Assembly (NCBI GenBank): GCA_903921785.1
Contig: CAIXRH010000193.1
Span: forward strand, 1-35,030
Length of the DNA: 35,030 nucleotides
Reading direction: 5' to 3'
Origin: an uncultured Pseudomonadota bacterium
Lineage (GTDB): Bacteria > Myxococcota_A > UBA796 > SXON01
The notes below the pieces were generated by a model, which did not search any database, was not told where the DNA came from, and saw only the letters and a program-made list of their open reading frames with translations. Position numbers and translations under genes: made by a program. Shown piece after piece: positions 17,541 to 27,553 of this stretch (the stretch's first letter is position 1; each line of letters opens with the position of its first letter).

Positions 17541-20037
17541 CGTCCATGGCCTCGCCGGAGCCGCCCACCTTCAGCCACACCGTGTCCTTCGCGGCCCAGT
17601 CCGCGCCCTCCGGCGCGGTGACGTTCCAGGAGTCCGGCGGAGCGTAGCCGAACACCTCGGCCTGGGTGGTGCGGGCGCCGCGGAGCTCTCGCCCGTCGGA
17701 GGACCAGAGCTGCACGTCCCGGTCGTCGCCCCAGGTGATGTCGAGCTCGGTGAGGCCGGCGGCGAGGTCGCCGCACTGGGGGCAGCCGACCGGAAGCGGG
17801 TAGAACTGGCCGGGGATGAGCGCGAAGGTCCACTCGTCGGCGTCCGCCCAGGGCGCTTCGGGCGGCGGGGCGTCGTCGGCGTCACAGGCGGCGCCGATGC
17901 CGTCGCTGTCTTCGTCGGCCTGGTCCGGGTCGGCGGTGGTGGGGCAGCCGTCGCAGGCGTCGCCCCACCCGTCGCCGTCGGCGTCGGTCTGGGTGTCGGG
18001 GTCCCAGGGGCAGATGTCGCCGTCGTTGGGCGTGCCGTCGCCGTCGAGGTCGTCGTCGCAGGCGTTGCCGGTGCCGTCGCCGTCCACGTCGGACTGGGGG
18101 GCGCCGGCGAGGTCGGGGCAGAGGTCCACGGCGTTGGAGAGCCCGTCGCCATCGTCGTCCTTGCACACGTCGCCCTTGCCCGGGACGAGCGGGCAGTCGT
18201 CTTTTGCATCGGCCACGCCGTCCCCGTCGTCATCCCCGTCGCAGGCGTCCCCCTGGAGGTCCCCGTCCGCGTCCGCCTGGGTGGGGTTGGGGACGGCCAC
18301 GCAGTTGTCCGTCGTGTCGGGGACGAAGTCGCCGTCGTCGTCGGGGTCCACCACGCTGTACGTGCCGTCGCAGTCGGGATCCGGATCGTCGGTGACCGGG
18401 GTGCCCTGGCCGAGCACGAAGGTGGCGGTGAACGCCTTGGTCACCCAGCACCGATCCTGGGCCGTCCACGGGTCGTCGGGGCGCTGGCCGGCGTCGGTCT
18501 GGGCCTTCCACACGTCGATCTGGGTGACGAGCGCGCCCCAGAGCGCGTAGGGGTCCGACTCGGTGTCGAGGTGATCCGCCAGGGTGAACCAGGCGAGCCG
18601 CGCGACGCGGTCCATCCCCATCGGCTGGAACGAGTAGCCGTTGTGCGTGCCGCCGACGATGAGCAGGGTCCACACCTTGTTCGTGATGCCGCTGTTGGTG
18701 TGCACCCCGCCCCGGTCGTTGCCCTTGCCGGGATTGCCCACCGGCAGCGGGTCGTTGCCGATGCCATCGCCCGCGACGATGTCGCTCGGGTGGCCGAAGT
18801 TCTGGGGGTTGACCATGTCGCGGATCCCCGCTTCCCGGCCCGGGATGCCCTCGCCCACGATCCAGTTCGTCGAGCCGGAGAACTCCACGTCGGTCAGCTC
18901 ACCGAAGAGGTCCGCGAACGACTCGTCCAGCGCGCCGGGCCAGCTCCGGTACGGCAGGTGCGCGGCGGCCTCCACGAGGAGGTGCCCGTACTCGTGGCCC
19001 ACGATGTCCAACTGGATCCAGCCCGGCGAGAAGCCGAGGAACCCCCGGGAGGACTGCGCCACCGCGTTGGGCCCGCCCACGTCCGGGTCGTTGGTGAAGT
19101 CGACGTTCACGCCGAGGTCCACCCCGGCCTCCACGTTCCAGCTGTTCACTCCGAACCGGCGATCCACCATCCCGGCTGCCAGGGGCAGGTAGTCGTTGGC
19201 CTGCAAGCCGTCGAAGTTGCTGTCGGCGGCGGTGGACCACGTCGGCTCCGCCTCGCCGTCCACGAACCAGAGGTTGGTGTCGGGGTAACAGCCGTGGAAG
19301 CCGATGTCGGGGTGGTTGCACACCCGCCAGGTCTCGGCGGACTCGGTGCGCTCGGCCGGCTCGTCGAGCAGGTGGGCGCCGGTGTTCGCGTCGTAGAGGC
19401 CGTAGGTTTCGCTGCCGAGCTCATTGACGAGCACTCGCCACGCCAGGGTCGGGGCGGCGGGCGCCCCGTCCATCAGGCGGGCATCGAGCCACACCAGCTC
19501 GGCCGGGCTCAGCGGTTCGGCCGCGGCGTTGGCGAGCGCGTACCCGAGCGCCTCCCGGGGTACGTGGGGCTCGGCGTCGTACGCAGACTCGTCGACGTTC
19601 GGCAACCAACGCCCGCTCACCTGACGCACGTGCTCTCCGTCGCCGCTGACGGTGAGCGACGTGCCGAGCACCCGCACCCCGCCGATCCGCTGGCGCCAGC
19701 GCACGACCACGCCGCCGTCGTCCACCCGCACGTCGGCCGGGGAGAGGGCCCGCGCGGGGTCGGCGATGCCGAAGACGTCGGCGTGGGCGGCGAGGAAGTC
19801 CATCGCCGCCGTGGTCGGGTCGGCGCCGAAGTCGGGCGCGGACCACTCGCCCTGCACCAGCGCGGGGACGCCGAGCCCCGAGCCGCGCACCGTGGCCGGC
19901 GTCGTCGAATCGTCGGCCAGGGACGTCCACGCCGCGAGCGTGGCGGTCTCCGGCGCGTCGGGCGCCTCGGCCTCGGGGGGCAGATCGGACGCAGTGGCAC
20001 ACCCCGTCAACACGAGGGCGAGCAGGATCGGGCGCAT
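17521..20037 (-). CDS. M4 (thermolysin-family) metalloprotease lipoprotein with thrombospondin type 3 repeats
   Basis: An 838-residue exported protease. The signal MRPILLALVLTGC ends in a lipobox with Cys13. Residues about 30-230 form an FTP/PepSY-type propeptide (RWRQRIGGVRVLGTSLTV, LAWRVLVNELGSETYGLYDA). The catalytic domain has DIVGHEYGHLLVE (zinc His348, His352, Glu349), the third ligand Glu372 in GALDESFADLFGE, and GGVHTNSGITNKVW (His446, the transition-state stabilising region). Residues about 555-722 are Asp-rich thrombospondin type 3 Ca-binding repeats of the form DADGDGWGDACDGCP, usually a rigid stalk. A C-terminal beta domain of about 110 residues ends the chain. The ATG at 20035-20037 fits the signal. 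It is probably a degradative surface protease of a predatory or saprophytic life style. Confidence 0.93.
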
Positions 20038-20191
20038 GGGAGCCTCTGCCGCTCCGCCTAATCCGTCGTGGTGCGCGGGCGCGCGCCGCCGCCTCGCCAG
20101 GTTCGCAACGCACCGTTCCTCGACCGCCGACCGTCGCCGGTCGGGCAAGGCCGGTCCCGATCACCAGCCCCTCGACACGCTCCTTCTCGAC

Positions 20192-21187
20192 CTACCTCGC
20201 CGCCTTCCTCGCCACGAACGAGCAGCTCCCGCCGATGCCGAGGTGGGCCCCGATCGTGTCGACCTGCGCGACCGCGGCCGCAACCGGGATCGCCACCTTC
20301 GCGTAGAGCTTCTGGAAGCGGCTGGCCTCGGCGCGGGGAAGCTCACGGGTCGTGGGCGTACCGGCGGCGTCGCGGGCGTCGTTGCGATGGCGCAGCTTGC
20401 CGAGCCAGGGCATCAGTCGGTGGTCGTGCAGCGGCTGGACCCAAACGTTGAAGCTGGTGGAGTCGAGCACATCGAACCCCGAAGCCTCCAGCCGGGTGCG
20501 CATCTGCATGCGCGTCGGGAGGCGCTCGTGGTAGTGGCCGACGCTCGCCTGGCGGGCGGCGAAGTCGGCGGGGTCGCGCCACCGCTGGTAGCCGTCGAAG
20601 CTGCCGCGGAGATCGGCGACCGGCAGGTGGCAGACGAGGCGCCCGCCGGGGCGGAGCACCCGCGCGGCTTCCCGGAGCGCGAGGTTCAGGTCGGTCACGT
20701 GCTCGAACACGTCGAACGCGACGAGCGCGGCGAAGCTGTCGTCGGCGAACGGGAGCGCCTCGGCCACGCCCACGACCCAGCGGGTGGTCGAACCCCGCGC
20801 CGCCGCCAGGGCGTTCTGCGCCTTCACCCACACCGGGCTCACGTCGAGCCCCCGGCCCTCGATCCGGTGGTGCCGCTCCAGGTACGGGAGCACGCCCGAG
20901 CGGTGGCCACCGATCTCCAGCGCGGGATCGCCGGGTTGAAGCTCGAGCGCGTCGAGCAGCCCCCGCTGGTGCACCAGCGTGAGGTTGTGGGGGTGGTCGA
21001 AGTCGGTGAGCTCGCCGAGCTTCTCGTCGTAGATCTCCGCCTGCTGGGCGGCGTTGACGTCCCGACGGTCGGGGCGGAGATCCCAGCCGCCGGCGAGCGC
21101 GGGCCAGCGGCGACCGGAGGGACTCACGAGATCGGGGCCGTCGGGGCGGAGCGGGGCGCCGTCGATCGGGTCGCGCCAGGGGATCAT
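20192..21187 (-). CDS. SAM-dependent methyltransferase, class I (UbiE/Methyltransf_11-like)
   Basis: A 331-residue protein. The first 45 residues (DPIDGAPLRPDGPDLVSPSG) resemble the Trm112-like zinc ribbon found before many methyltransferases but lack its four cysteines. The Rossmann part has a modified motif I (PALEIGGHRSGVLPYL; the usual GxGxG reads GGHRSG), an acidic motif II region (GRGLDVSP), AEALPFADDSFAALVAFDVF (motif IV) and REAARVLRPGGRLVCHLP (motif V/VI). The substrate is unknown; position next to polysaccharide genes suggests a sugar or lipid carrier. Its ATG overlaps the phosphodiesterase stop (ATGA), so the two are co-translated. A weak amphipathic segment near the C-terminus (YAKVAIPVAAAVAQVD) could touch the membrane. 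Confidence 0.85.
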   Translation of the reverse strand: MIPWRDPIDGAPLRPDGPDLVSPSGRRWPALAGGWDLRPDRRDVNAAQQAEIYDEKLGELTDFDHPHNLTLVHQRGLLDALELQPGDPALEIGGHRSGVLPYLERHHRIEGRGLDVSPVWVKAQNALAAARGSTTRWVVGVAEALPFADDSFAALVAFDVFEHVTDLNLALREAARVLRPGGRLVCHLPVADLRGSFDGYQRWRDPADFAARQASVGHYHERLPTRMQMRTRLEASGFDVLDSTSFNVWVQPLHDHRLMPWLGKLRHRNDARDAAGTPTTRELPRAEASRFQKLYAKVAIPVAAAVAQVDTIGAHLGIGGSCSFVARKAAR

Positions 21188-22803
21188 TGCAGGTACCCCA
21201 GCCCGCGGAGGCGCTCCTCGATCGCCCGGTTGGTGGCGGCGTCCTGTGTGCGCGCCGTGCCGGTCCACGCCACGGCCTCGCTCCAGGTGGGGCGGAGGCT
21301 GCGCCCGGGCGTGAGAATGTCGCGGAGCACGGTGCCGTCCACGTCGTCGGGGATGGCGACGCCGAGGAGGGCGAGGAGCGTGGGGGCGATGTCGTTGATC
21401 GAGGTGTTTTCGCGGGTTCCGGCGGCGATGTCGGGGCCCCAGGCGAGGAACAGCCCGTCGGGTTCGTGGTTGCCGCTGGCCCAGCCGCTCGGCTCGAAGA
21501 CCTGCTCCGGCACCGCGCCCTCCGAGTAGTAGAACCACACGCTGTCGTCGTGCTCGGCGATGAGCACGTCGGCGGCGAGGTGAACGTTCGGCCCCTGATA
21601 GAGCTCGTCCCGCCGCCTGACCCCTCGGATTACGGGGTTCCCCTCGGGGTCGCGCATCGCGAGGAGGCGCTCGCGGAGCCGCTCCACGACGGCGTCGTAC
21701 TCGATGGGGTCTACGCTGCCCTGCTTGTCCCGGCCCTTCAGGTTGATGCGCACCGCGTTGGTCCCGTGGCAGAAGGCCACGGTGTGCTCCCAGTCGATCT
21801 CGGCGGCGAACCGGGAGAGCGAGTCGCCCGCACCGAGCATGGCCCCGCCGCCGAAGCGCCGCGCCACGTCGAGAAGCTTCCGCGTGTCGATCCCGGCCTT
21901 CCCCAAGAGCCCCCGCACCCGGTTGAGCTGATCGCGCCGGGCGCGGCCCCCCTCCTTGAACTTCAGGAACCCTTCCTGCGCCAGCCACGTGTTCAGGAAG
22001 ACCTTGTACCGGCAGGGCCCGAAGCCGTGGTCGCTGATGAAGAAGACGTTGGCGCCGGGCGGCCGCCGCTCCACCATCTCGCCCACGCGGGTGTCCACCA
22101 ACCGGTACACATCGAGGATGGCGGCCCGGTACTTCTCCGCCAGCCTGGCGTCGAAGCGAGGGTGGAGGGGATCGACGATGTGCCAGAGGCAATGCTGCAT
22201 GCGGTCGAGCTCCACCCAGACGCAGCAGAACAGGTCCCACGGCTCCTGCTCCATCAGGTGCCGGACGACCTTCCCGCGTTCGTCGAGGAGGTGGCGGAGG
22301 CGGGCGAGGAACGGGAGGATGTCCTCCTCCGCTTCGCAGAGGTGGGTGTCGATCGCGTAGTCGGGCGAGAGCTGGTCGAGCGTCGCGCGGAACTCGGGCG
22401 GGTAGAGGAAGCCGGGCGTGTCCTTGCTCGGGGTGAGCATGTCGCCCACGGCGACGCCGTTGATCGGCCGGGCCGGGAAGGTGAGCGGCAAATTCACCGT
22501 GGCTACACGTTTTCTGCACGCCGAGAGCAGCTCGAAGATCGTCTTGGACTGCAGGTGCGTGGAGTCGATGGGGCGGTAGAGGTAGGAGCCGGCGACGGGC
22601 TCCGTCCAGTCGAAGATCCCGTGTTTGCCGGGGCCCTTTCCGGTCTGGTAGCTGGTCCACGCGGTGGCGGTCATCGGGGGGACGACGCTCCAGAGCGGGC
22701 CGCGGGTGCCTTCTGCCTGGAGCCGGGCGAGGTTGGGCATCACCCCTTCCAGGAACAGCCGATCGAGGAGCTTCCACGTCGCTCCATCGAGGCCGATGAC
22801 CAC
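21184..22803 (-). CDS. alkaline-phosphatase-superfamily phosphodiesterase (type I nucleotide pyrophosphatase-like)
   Basis: About 539 residues from GTG 22803. Hallmarks in order: VIGLDGATWKLL (metal Asp), PPMTATAWTSYQTGKGPGKH (nucleophile Thr45), GIFDW, WVELDRMQHCLWHIVDPLHP, FFISDHGFGPCRY (metal Asp-His) and ASGNHEPDGLFLAWGPDI (metal His). This is the autotaxin/NPP-like group that cleaves nucleotide or lipid-linked phosphodiesters. No signal peptide is evident, so a cytoplasmic site is likely. The start is uncertain: a perfect GGAGGT (22842-22847) is followed 5 nt later by CTG (22834-22836) in frame, which would add MSRPAPVAAPA, while an ATG at 22935 would overlap the divergent wzc-like gene. 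It is paired with the methyltransferase and divergent from the exopolysaccharide genes. Confidence 0.88.
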   Translation of the reverse strand: MVIGLDGATWKLLDRLFLEGVMPNLARLQAEGTRGPLWSVVPPMTATAWTSYQTGKGPGKHGIFDWTEPVAGSYLYRPIDSTHLQSKTIFELLSACRKRVATVNLPLTFPARPINGVAVGDMLTPSKDTPGFLYPPEFRATLDQLSPDYAIDTHLCEAEEDILPFLARLRHLLDERGKVVRHLMEQEPWDLFCCVWVELDRMQHCLWHIVDPLHPRFDARLAEKYRAAILDVYRLVDTRVGEMVERRPPGANVFFISDHGFGPCRYKVFLNTWLAQEGFLKFKEGGRARRDQLNRVRGLLGKAGIDTRKLLDVARRFGGGAMLGAGDSLSRFAAEIDWEHTVAFCHGTNAVRINLKGRDKQGSVDPIEYDAVVERLRERLLAMRDPEGNPVIRGVRRRDELYQGPNVHLAADVLIAEHDDSVWFYYSEGAVPEQVFEPSGWASGNHEPDGLFLAWGPDIAAGTRENTSINDIAPTLLALLGVAIPDDVDGTVLRDILTPGRSLRPTWSEAVAWTGTARTQDAATNRAIEERLRGLGYLQ

Positions 22804-22891
22804 GGCGGGCGCGGCGACGGGTGCGGGGCGGGACAGGATCGACCTCCGGGGCGCGTTACGGGTACGTTGTCCTATCTCCGCCGGAGCCCGC

Positions 22892-25069
22892 GTGTCCGCA
22901 ACCTCATCCCGTCCGCACCGTCCTCGCCGCTCCATGCGGGACGACTCGGGAGAGGCCAGCCTCTCGGAGATCCTCCACCTCCGTGACTACTGGCGTACGA
23001 TCCGCAAGCGGCTGTGGACGCTCATCACCGCCTTCTCCCTGATCGTGGGGAGCGTCACCGTCGTCACGCTGCTCACGCCGCCGGTGTACCAGGCGAGCAC
23101 GTCGTTGCAGATCGACGCGCAACCCCGCTCCACCTACGGCGGCATCGAGGACCTCGGCCAGTACGGCTCCGGGCAGTACCTCTCCGACCAGGAATACTAC
23201 GCCACCGAGGACATGAAGCTGCACTCCCGGGTGCAGGCCCGCGCCGTCTTCGACCGCCTCGGCCTCGCCGAGCACGAGCTCTACCGCGACCTCGAAGACC
23301 CCATCGACACCCTGCTGGAACAGGTGGCGGTGGAGCGTAAGCCCAAGACCCGCATCGTCTGGGTCTACTGCAAGGCCAAGAGCCCCGAGCTCGCCGAGCA
23401 GATCTGCTCCGCCTGGGGTGACGTCTTCGTGGACCGCAACCTCAAGGAGATCAACCAGGGCGCACAGGACTCCCTGGCGTTCCTCGACGCGGAGATCACC
23501 AAGAAAGAGACCGAGGTGCGCACCGCCGAGGCGTCGTTGCTCGAGTTCCGCCGCGAGCACAACCAGATCGTGCTCGACACCGAGGAGAAGGGCCACGTCG
23601 CCTCCCAGCAGATCGAGCAGCTCGCGTCGGACAAGGGCAAGGCCGAGGCCGAGCTCGCCGAGCGTGAAGCCGACTTCACCACGCTCGACAGCGCGCTGAA
23701 CACCCAGAAGGCGCCGATCCGCGTCGCGAGCCTCATCGGCGCCGACGACCTGGCCACCCAGTACGAAGAGGCCGATCGGGAGCTCAAGAAGCTCGAGTCC
23801 ACCTACGGGGTGAAGCACCCCAAGTACGTGGAGGCGGCCGAGGCCGTGGGCAAGGTCGAGGATCAGATTCGCGCCAAGGCCGAGGCCGAGCTCGGCAAAC
23901 GCCGCTCCGCCCGCGACCAGGCCAAGATGGCCGTCACCCAGATGTCGGAGCGGATCTCCTCGATCACCGCCGAGGCGCTCCTCGATGACGGCCCGCAGGG
24001 CAGCTACGGGCTGCTCAAGCACAACCTCACCGCGGCGCAGGAGACCTACGATCAGGTGCTCGCCCGCCGGCAGGAGATGGCGGTCACCGCGTCGTTGAAG
24101 GAGAACAACGTGCGGGTGTGGGACCCCGCGGAGCCCCTCGAAGACCCCGTAGAGCCCAACTACACCCGCAACATCGCCATCGCCATCGCCATGGGTCTGC
24201 TCACCGGCGTCTCCCTGGCGTTGTTCTTCGACTACATGGATACGACGATCAAGACCCGCGAGGAGGTCGAGGCCCTCGGCGTGGACTTCCTCGGGATCAT
24301 CCCCAGCGTCCCGGGCCTCGCCGGCGAGGGATGGGAGATCGCCCGCGAGCGCTATCTCTACAGCTTCAAGTATCCGAAGTCGGCGTTCGCCGAGTTCGTC
24401 CGCAACATCCGGACCACGGTCAACTTCAGCGCCCGGGAAGACGGAAAGCCGCCGCGGCGCCTGCTCATCACCTCTGCCGGCCCGCGCGAAGGGAAGACCA
24501 CCTCTTCGATCAACCTGGGCATCTCCTTCGCCGCGACCGGCCGTCGGGTGTGTCTGGTGGACGCCGACCTCCGCCGTCCGTCCCTGCACCACGCCTTCGG
24601 CCTGGACAACGAGCACGGCTTCTCCTCGCTGATCAACGGCACCGCCAACCCCGAGGACGTGGCCCAGCCCACGCCGCAGGAGGGCCTGTTCATCATCCCC
24701 TCCGGGCCGCGGCCGCCGAACCCGGCGGAGATGCTCGGCTCCACCCAGTGCCACGCCGTGCTCGACCGGCTCAACGAGCTCTTCGACCTGGTGATCATCG
24801 ACTCGCCGCCCGTCGTCGCCGTCACCGACGCGGTGGTCCTCGCCTCCACGGTTGACGGGGTGATCCTCGTCATCAAGAGCTTCAAGGTGGCGCGTGACCT
24901 CGTGCTCCAGGCCACGCGCCAGCTCGCCGACGTGGAGGCCCGCCTGATCGGCGTGGTGCTCAACGACTTCGACATCCAGCGGAAGTCCTACGGGTATTAC
25001 TATTACTACACCTACTACGGGGCCGAGCGGGACGAGGTGACCAAGGTGAGGCGCACGGAGAAAGAATGA
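22892..25069 (+). CDS. Wzc-like polysaccharide co-polymerase with fused BY-kinase domain
   Basis: An inner-membrane protein (about 725 residues) that governs chain length and export of capsule or exopolysaccharide. A Wzz-type N-terminus (LRDYWRTIRKRLWTLITAFS) carries the first membrane helix. A long periplasmic coiled-coil region follows, then a second helix (NIAIAIAMGLLTGVSLALFF). The cytoplasmic bacterial tyrosine kinase has Walker A SAGPREGKTTSSINLG, Walker A' LVDADLRRP and Walker B LVIIDSPP. The Tyr cluster SYGYYYYYTYYG near the end is the expected autophosphorylation tail. GTG 22892 is favoured by GGAG 5 nt upstream; ATG 22934 is the alternative and loses 14 residues. The stop overlaps the next start (ATGA), so it is co-translated with the polymerase-like gene. 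Confidence 0.93.
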   Translation: MSATSSRPHRPRRSMRDDSGEASLSEILHLRDYWRTIRKRLWTLITAFSLIVGSVTVVTLLTPPVYQASTSLQIDAQPRSTYGGIEDLGQYGSGQYLSDQEYYATEDMKLHSRVQARAVFDRLGLAEHELYRDLEDPIDTLLEQVAVERKPKTRIVWVYCKAKSPELAEQICSAWGDVFVDRNLKEINQGAQDSLAFLDAEITKKETEVRTAEASLLEFRREHNQIVLDTEEKGHVASQQIEQLASDKGKAEAELAEREADFTTLDSALNTQKAPIRVASLIGADDLATQYEEADRELKKLESTYGVKHPKYVEAAEAVGKVEDQIRAKAEAELGKRRSARDQAKMAVTQMSERISSITAEALLDDGPQGSYGLLKHNLTAAQETYDQVLARRQEMAVTASLKENNVRVWDPAEPLEDPVEPNYTRNIAIAIAMGLLTGVSLALFFDYMDTTIKTREEVEALGVDFLGIIPSVPGLAGEGWEIARERYLYSFKYPKSAFAEFVRNIRTTVNFSAREDGKPPRRLLITSAGPREGKTTSSINLGISFAATGRRVCLVDADLRRPSLHHAFGLDNEHGFSSLINGTANPEDVAQPTPQEGLFIIPSGPRPPNPAEMLGSTQCHAVLDRLNELFDLVIIDSPPVVAVTDAVVLASTVDGVILVIKSFKVARDLVLQATRQLADVEARLIGVVLNDFDIQRKSYGYYYYYTYYGAERDEVTKVRRTEKE

Positions 25070-27552
25070 CCGGCCCGCGCCTCGAACTCGCCACCGCGCT
25101 GGTGGCGCTCGCGGCGGTGGCGCTCGGCGCCGGGCTCGAGGGCGGCACCGAACCGCGCATGGGCGCCGTGGCGTTCGTCGTGGCCCTCGTCGCCGGGCTC
25201 CTCGCCATCCTCCCCGGTGAGCTCCCGAAGCTCCCCAGACGCGCGGTGCTCCTCCTGGTGGTGCTCGCGGCGCTGGTGCTGGTGCAGATCTTCCCGATCC
25301 CCCACGCCCTCCGCGCGCTGATCGCCCCCGGGCAGGCGGCTCGCCTGGACCGGGTGGCGGGCACCCTCGCGGTCGACAAGCCGACGTGGCTCAGCGCGCT
25401 CACCGTCTTCGACGTGGACGTGCTCCTCGAAAAACACGAGCCCTACGCATTCGATGTCCTCGCCGGCGCACAGGACGGCTGGCGCACCCTCACGCTGAGC
25501 CCCTCCGCGTGGGTCGCGCAGGCCGGCCAGTGGGGCGCCTGCGCGGTTTTGGTGCTGGTCGGGTGGCGGCTGGGCCGCACCCGTGGGCCGCTGCTCACCT
25601 TCCTGATCGGGATGGTGGCCCTCGGCGTCTTCGAGGCGTTCTTCGGGTTCTCCAACCGCAACGGCCCCTCCACCGGCATCGGCACCAAGCTCGCGTACCT
25701 CGGCTCCGCCACCGGCACGTTCATCAACCGTGGGCACTTCGCTGCGTTCCTGAACCTCTCGCTCGGCGCGCTCTGGGGCCTCGCCGCGTCGCTCTTCCCG
25801 CTCCTCCCCGAAGAAGTGCGCAAACACGCCCAGAGGAAGCGCCGCTCCTCCCAGCCGCCCGGGATCCTCGAGGCCAGCGGCGACAAGGTGCCCCGGCTGG
25901 TGCTGCTCACGTTCACGACGGCCGTGCTCTTCGTGGGGATGGTGGCGGCGAACTCCCGTGGCCCGCTCGTCGCGTTGGTCGTCGCCGGCCTCGGCATCGG
26001 CGTGTGGACGCGGGTGCGCCGCGGCGACGGGGTCCATCTCGGCCTCGGCGTCGGCGCGCCGATCGCCGGCGTGGCGTTCGCGGCCGTCGCGCTCGGCCCG
26101 CGTGGCGCCCTGGGCCGGTTCCTCTCCCTGGGCAGCGGCGACGTGAGCGTCAGCTCCCGCCTCGATCTCTGGCGGGCGTCGGTGTCCGCCTGGGTGGACG
26201 CCCCCGTCTTCGGCGCCGGCGCGGGCTCCTGGCGCCTCGCCTTCGCGCCCCACGAGCTGGGGGTTCACCTCTACGATCCGGGGCACGCGCACAGCGAGCC
26301 GCTGGAGCTGCTCGTGGAGCTCGGGCTCGCCGGGACGCTGCTCGCGGCGGGGCTCCTCTTCTGGCTTGGGCGCGGAGTGGCCCAGCGCCTCGACGTGGTG
26401 GAGCACGACCTCCGCTCCTCTGTGGCGGTCGGGGTTTTGGTTCCCCTCGTCGCGATCGGCCTCCAGTCGCTGGCCGACTTCCCGCTGCGTACCCCCGGCG
26501 TCGCCATCCCGTTCGCGATCTACCTGGGGATCCTGGTCTCCACCCTCGACCTCGGCGAGGCGACCGGTCGTCGTCTCCCCGGGCTCCTCGTCGGCGCCCT
26601 CGCCCTGGTCGCGATCGGATGGACCGGCCTTCGCGACGCCGAGCTCCCCGGCACCCGTTCGGCGCGGCTGAGCGAGATGGCGCCCTTCGTCGCGCTGCCC
26701 CGCCCCAAGGAGCCCGAAGCGCAGGACGCGGTGATGGCGGCGGCGTGCGGCGCAGCCCGACGTGAGCCGTACGACGCGTGGCGGCAGGCGGCGTGCGCAG
26801 TGGCGGCGGCACGCGTGTCGCTCCGCGAGGGCACCGCAGACGAAGCGCAGGTCGCCGACGCGGCGGTGATGCGCGCGATCGAGCTGCACCCGCGCGATCC
26901 GCGCATCCGGGTGGTCGCCGCGAGCGTGTGGGCGCGGCTCCGGGAGCCCACCCTTCTGGAGAACGCGTTCACCGAGCGGGCCACCGAGGCGTTGGCCTAC
27001 GCCGTGAACCATGACGGGTGGCGCGCGGAGGAGGCATTCGACGTCGCACGGACCCTCCCGGCGGAGTCGATCGACCGCATCGGGCAGGCGGCGGCGGCGG
27101 AGCCGGTGTCGCGGTCCCGGGCGCTCTACCAGTACGGAGTCGTGGTGGAGGAGCTCGGGCACTTCGAGCCCGCGCGGTCAATCCAAGAGGACGCCGCCAG
27201 CTCGGATCCGCAGTTCGGCCCCCCTGCCTTCCGCGCGGGGCTCCTCGCCGAGAAGGCGGGCGACGCCGAGGACGCCCAGCGGTGGTTCCGCGCGTTTCTC
27301 GCCGCCCGCGATCGACCCACCGCCATGGAGGGGTGGACGCTGGTGAAGCTCGGCGAGATGGACGCCGCCGAGGTGCGTTTCCGTCGCGCCGTCGCCGCCA
27401 ACCCGAAGAACCGCTGGGCCTGGGAGGGCCTCGCCGCCGTCGCGGCGGGCCGCGCCGACCGGGCCGACGAACGGGAGGCGTGGCGCCGCGTGCTCGACAT
27501 CACCCCCGCCGACCCCACCGCGACCCGCCGCCTCAAGGAGCTGGGAGAATGA
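25066..27552 (+). CDS. O-antigen ligase/polymerase (Wzy/WaaL)-type membrane protein with C-terminal TPR-like region
   Basis: An 828-residue polytopic protein. About ten or more hydrophobic segments fill the first 530 residues (such as LLLVVLAALVLVQIF and AGTLLAAGLLFWLGRG). The Wzy_C/O-antigen-ligase signature is in the large loop at about residues 361-420: SSRLDLWRASVSAWVDAPVF, GAGAGSWRLAFAPHELG and PGHAHSEPLELLVELG, with the conserved HxH. These enzymes transfer undecaprenyl-linked glycans. After residue about 540 comes an Ala-rich helical region with paired-helix repeats ending AANPKNRWAWEGLAAVAAG, resembling tetratricopeptide repeats. Such ligase-TPR fusions accompany Wzc proteins in exopolysaccharide loci of myxobacteria. 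It starts within the wzc stop (ATGA). Whether it polymerises or ligates cannot be decided. Confidence 0.9.
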   Translation: MTGPRLELATALVALAAVALGAGLEGGTEPRMGAVAFVVALVAGLLAILPGELPKLPRRAVLLLVVLAALVLVQIFPIPHALRALIAPGQAARLDRVAGTLAVDKPTWLSALTVFDVDVLLEKHEPYAFDVLAGAQDGWRTLTLSPSAWVAQAGQWGACAVLVLVGWRLGRTRGPLLTFLIGMVALGVFEAFFGFSNRNGPSTGIGTKLAYLGSATGTFINRGHFAAFLNLSLGALWGLAASLFPLLPEEVRKHAQRKRRSSQPPGILEASGDKVPRLVLLTFTTAVLFVGMVAANSRGPLVALVVAGLGIGVWTRVRRGDGVHLGLGVGAPIAGVAFAAVALGPRGALGRFLSLGSGDVSVSSRLDLWRASVSAWVDAPVFGAGAGSWRLAFAPHELGVHLYDPGHAHSEPLELLVELGLAGTLLAAGLLFWLGRGVAQRLDVVEHDLRSSVAVGVLVPLVAIGLQSLADFPLRTPGVAIPFAIYLGILVSTLDLGEATGRRLPGLLVGALALVAIGWTGLRDAELPGTRSARLSEMAPFVALPRPKEPEAQDAVMAAACGAARREPYDAWRQAACAVAAARVSLREGTADEAQVADAAVMRAIELHPRDPRIRVVAASVWARLREPTLLENAFTERATEALAYAVNHDGWRAEEAFDVARTLPAESIDRIGQAAAAEPVSRSRALYQYGVVVEELGHFEPARSIQEDAASSDPQFGPPAFRAGLLAEKAGDAEDAQRWFRAFLAARDRPTAMEGWTLVKLGEMDAAEVRFRRAVAANPKNRWAWEGLAAVAAGRADRADEREAWRRVLDITPADPTATRRLKELGE

Positions 27553-27553
27553 C

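Noticed and set aside
17880-18370. DNA-level tandem repetition that could be taken for a repeat array or CRISPR.
   Set aside because: It is the Asp-rich thrombospondin type 3 repeat region of the M4 protease gene; unit length and spacing follow the protein, not a DNA repeat-spacer pattern.
20060-20190. Possible third copy of the 33 bp repeat near 20119.
   Set aside because: Only about 12 nt agree (CCTCGACCGCCG), which is within chance for this composition.
25015-27162. Minus-strand frame of 715 codons opposite the ligase/polymerase gene.
   Set aside because: No hydrophobic or catalytic pattern, and it conflicts with the Wzy_C signature on the plus strand.
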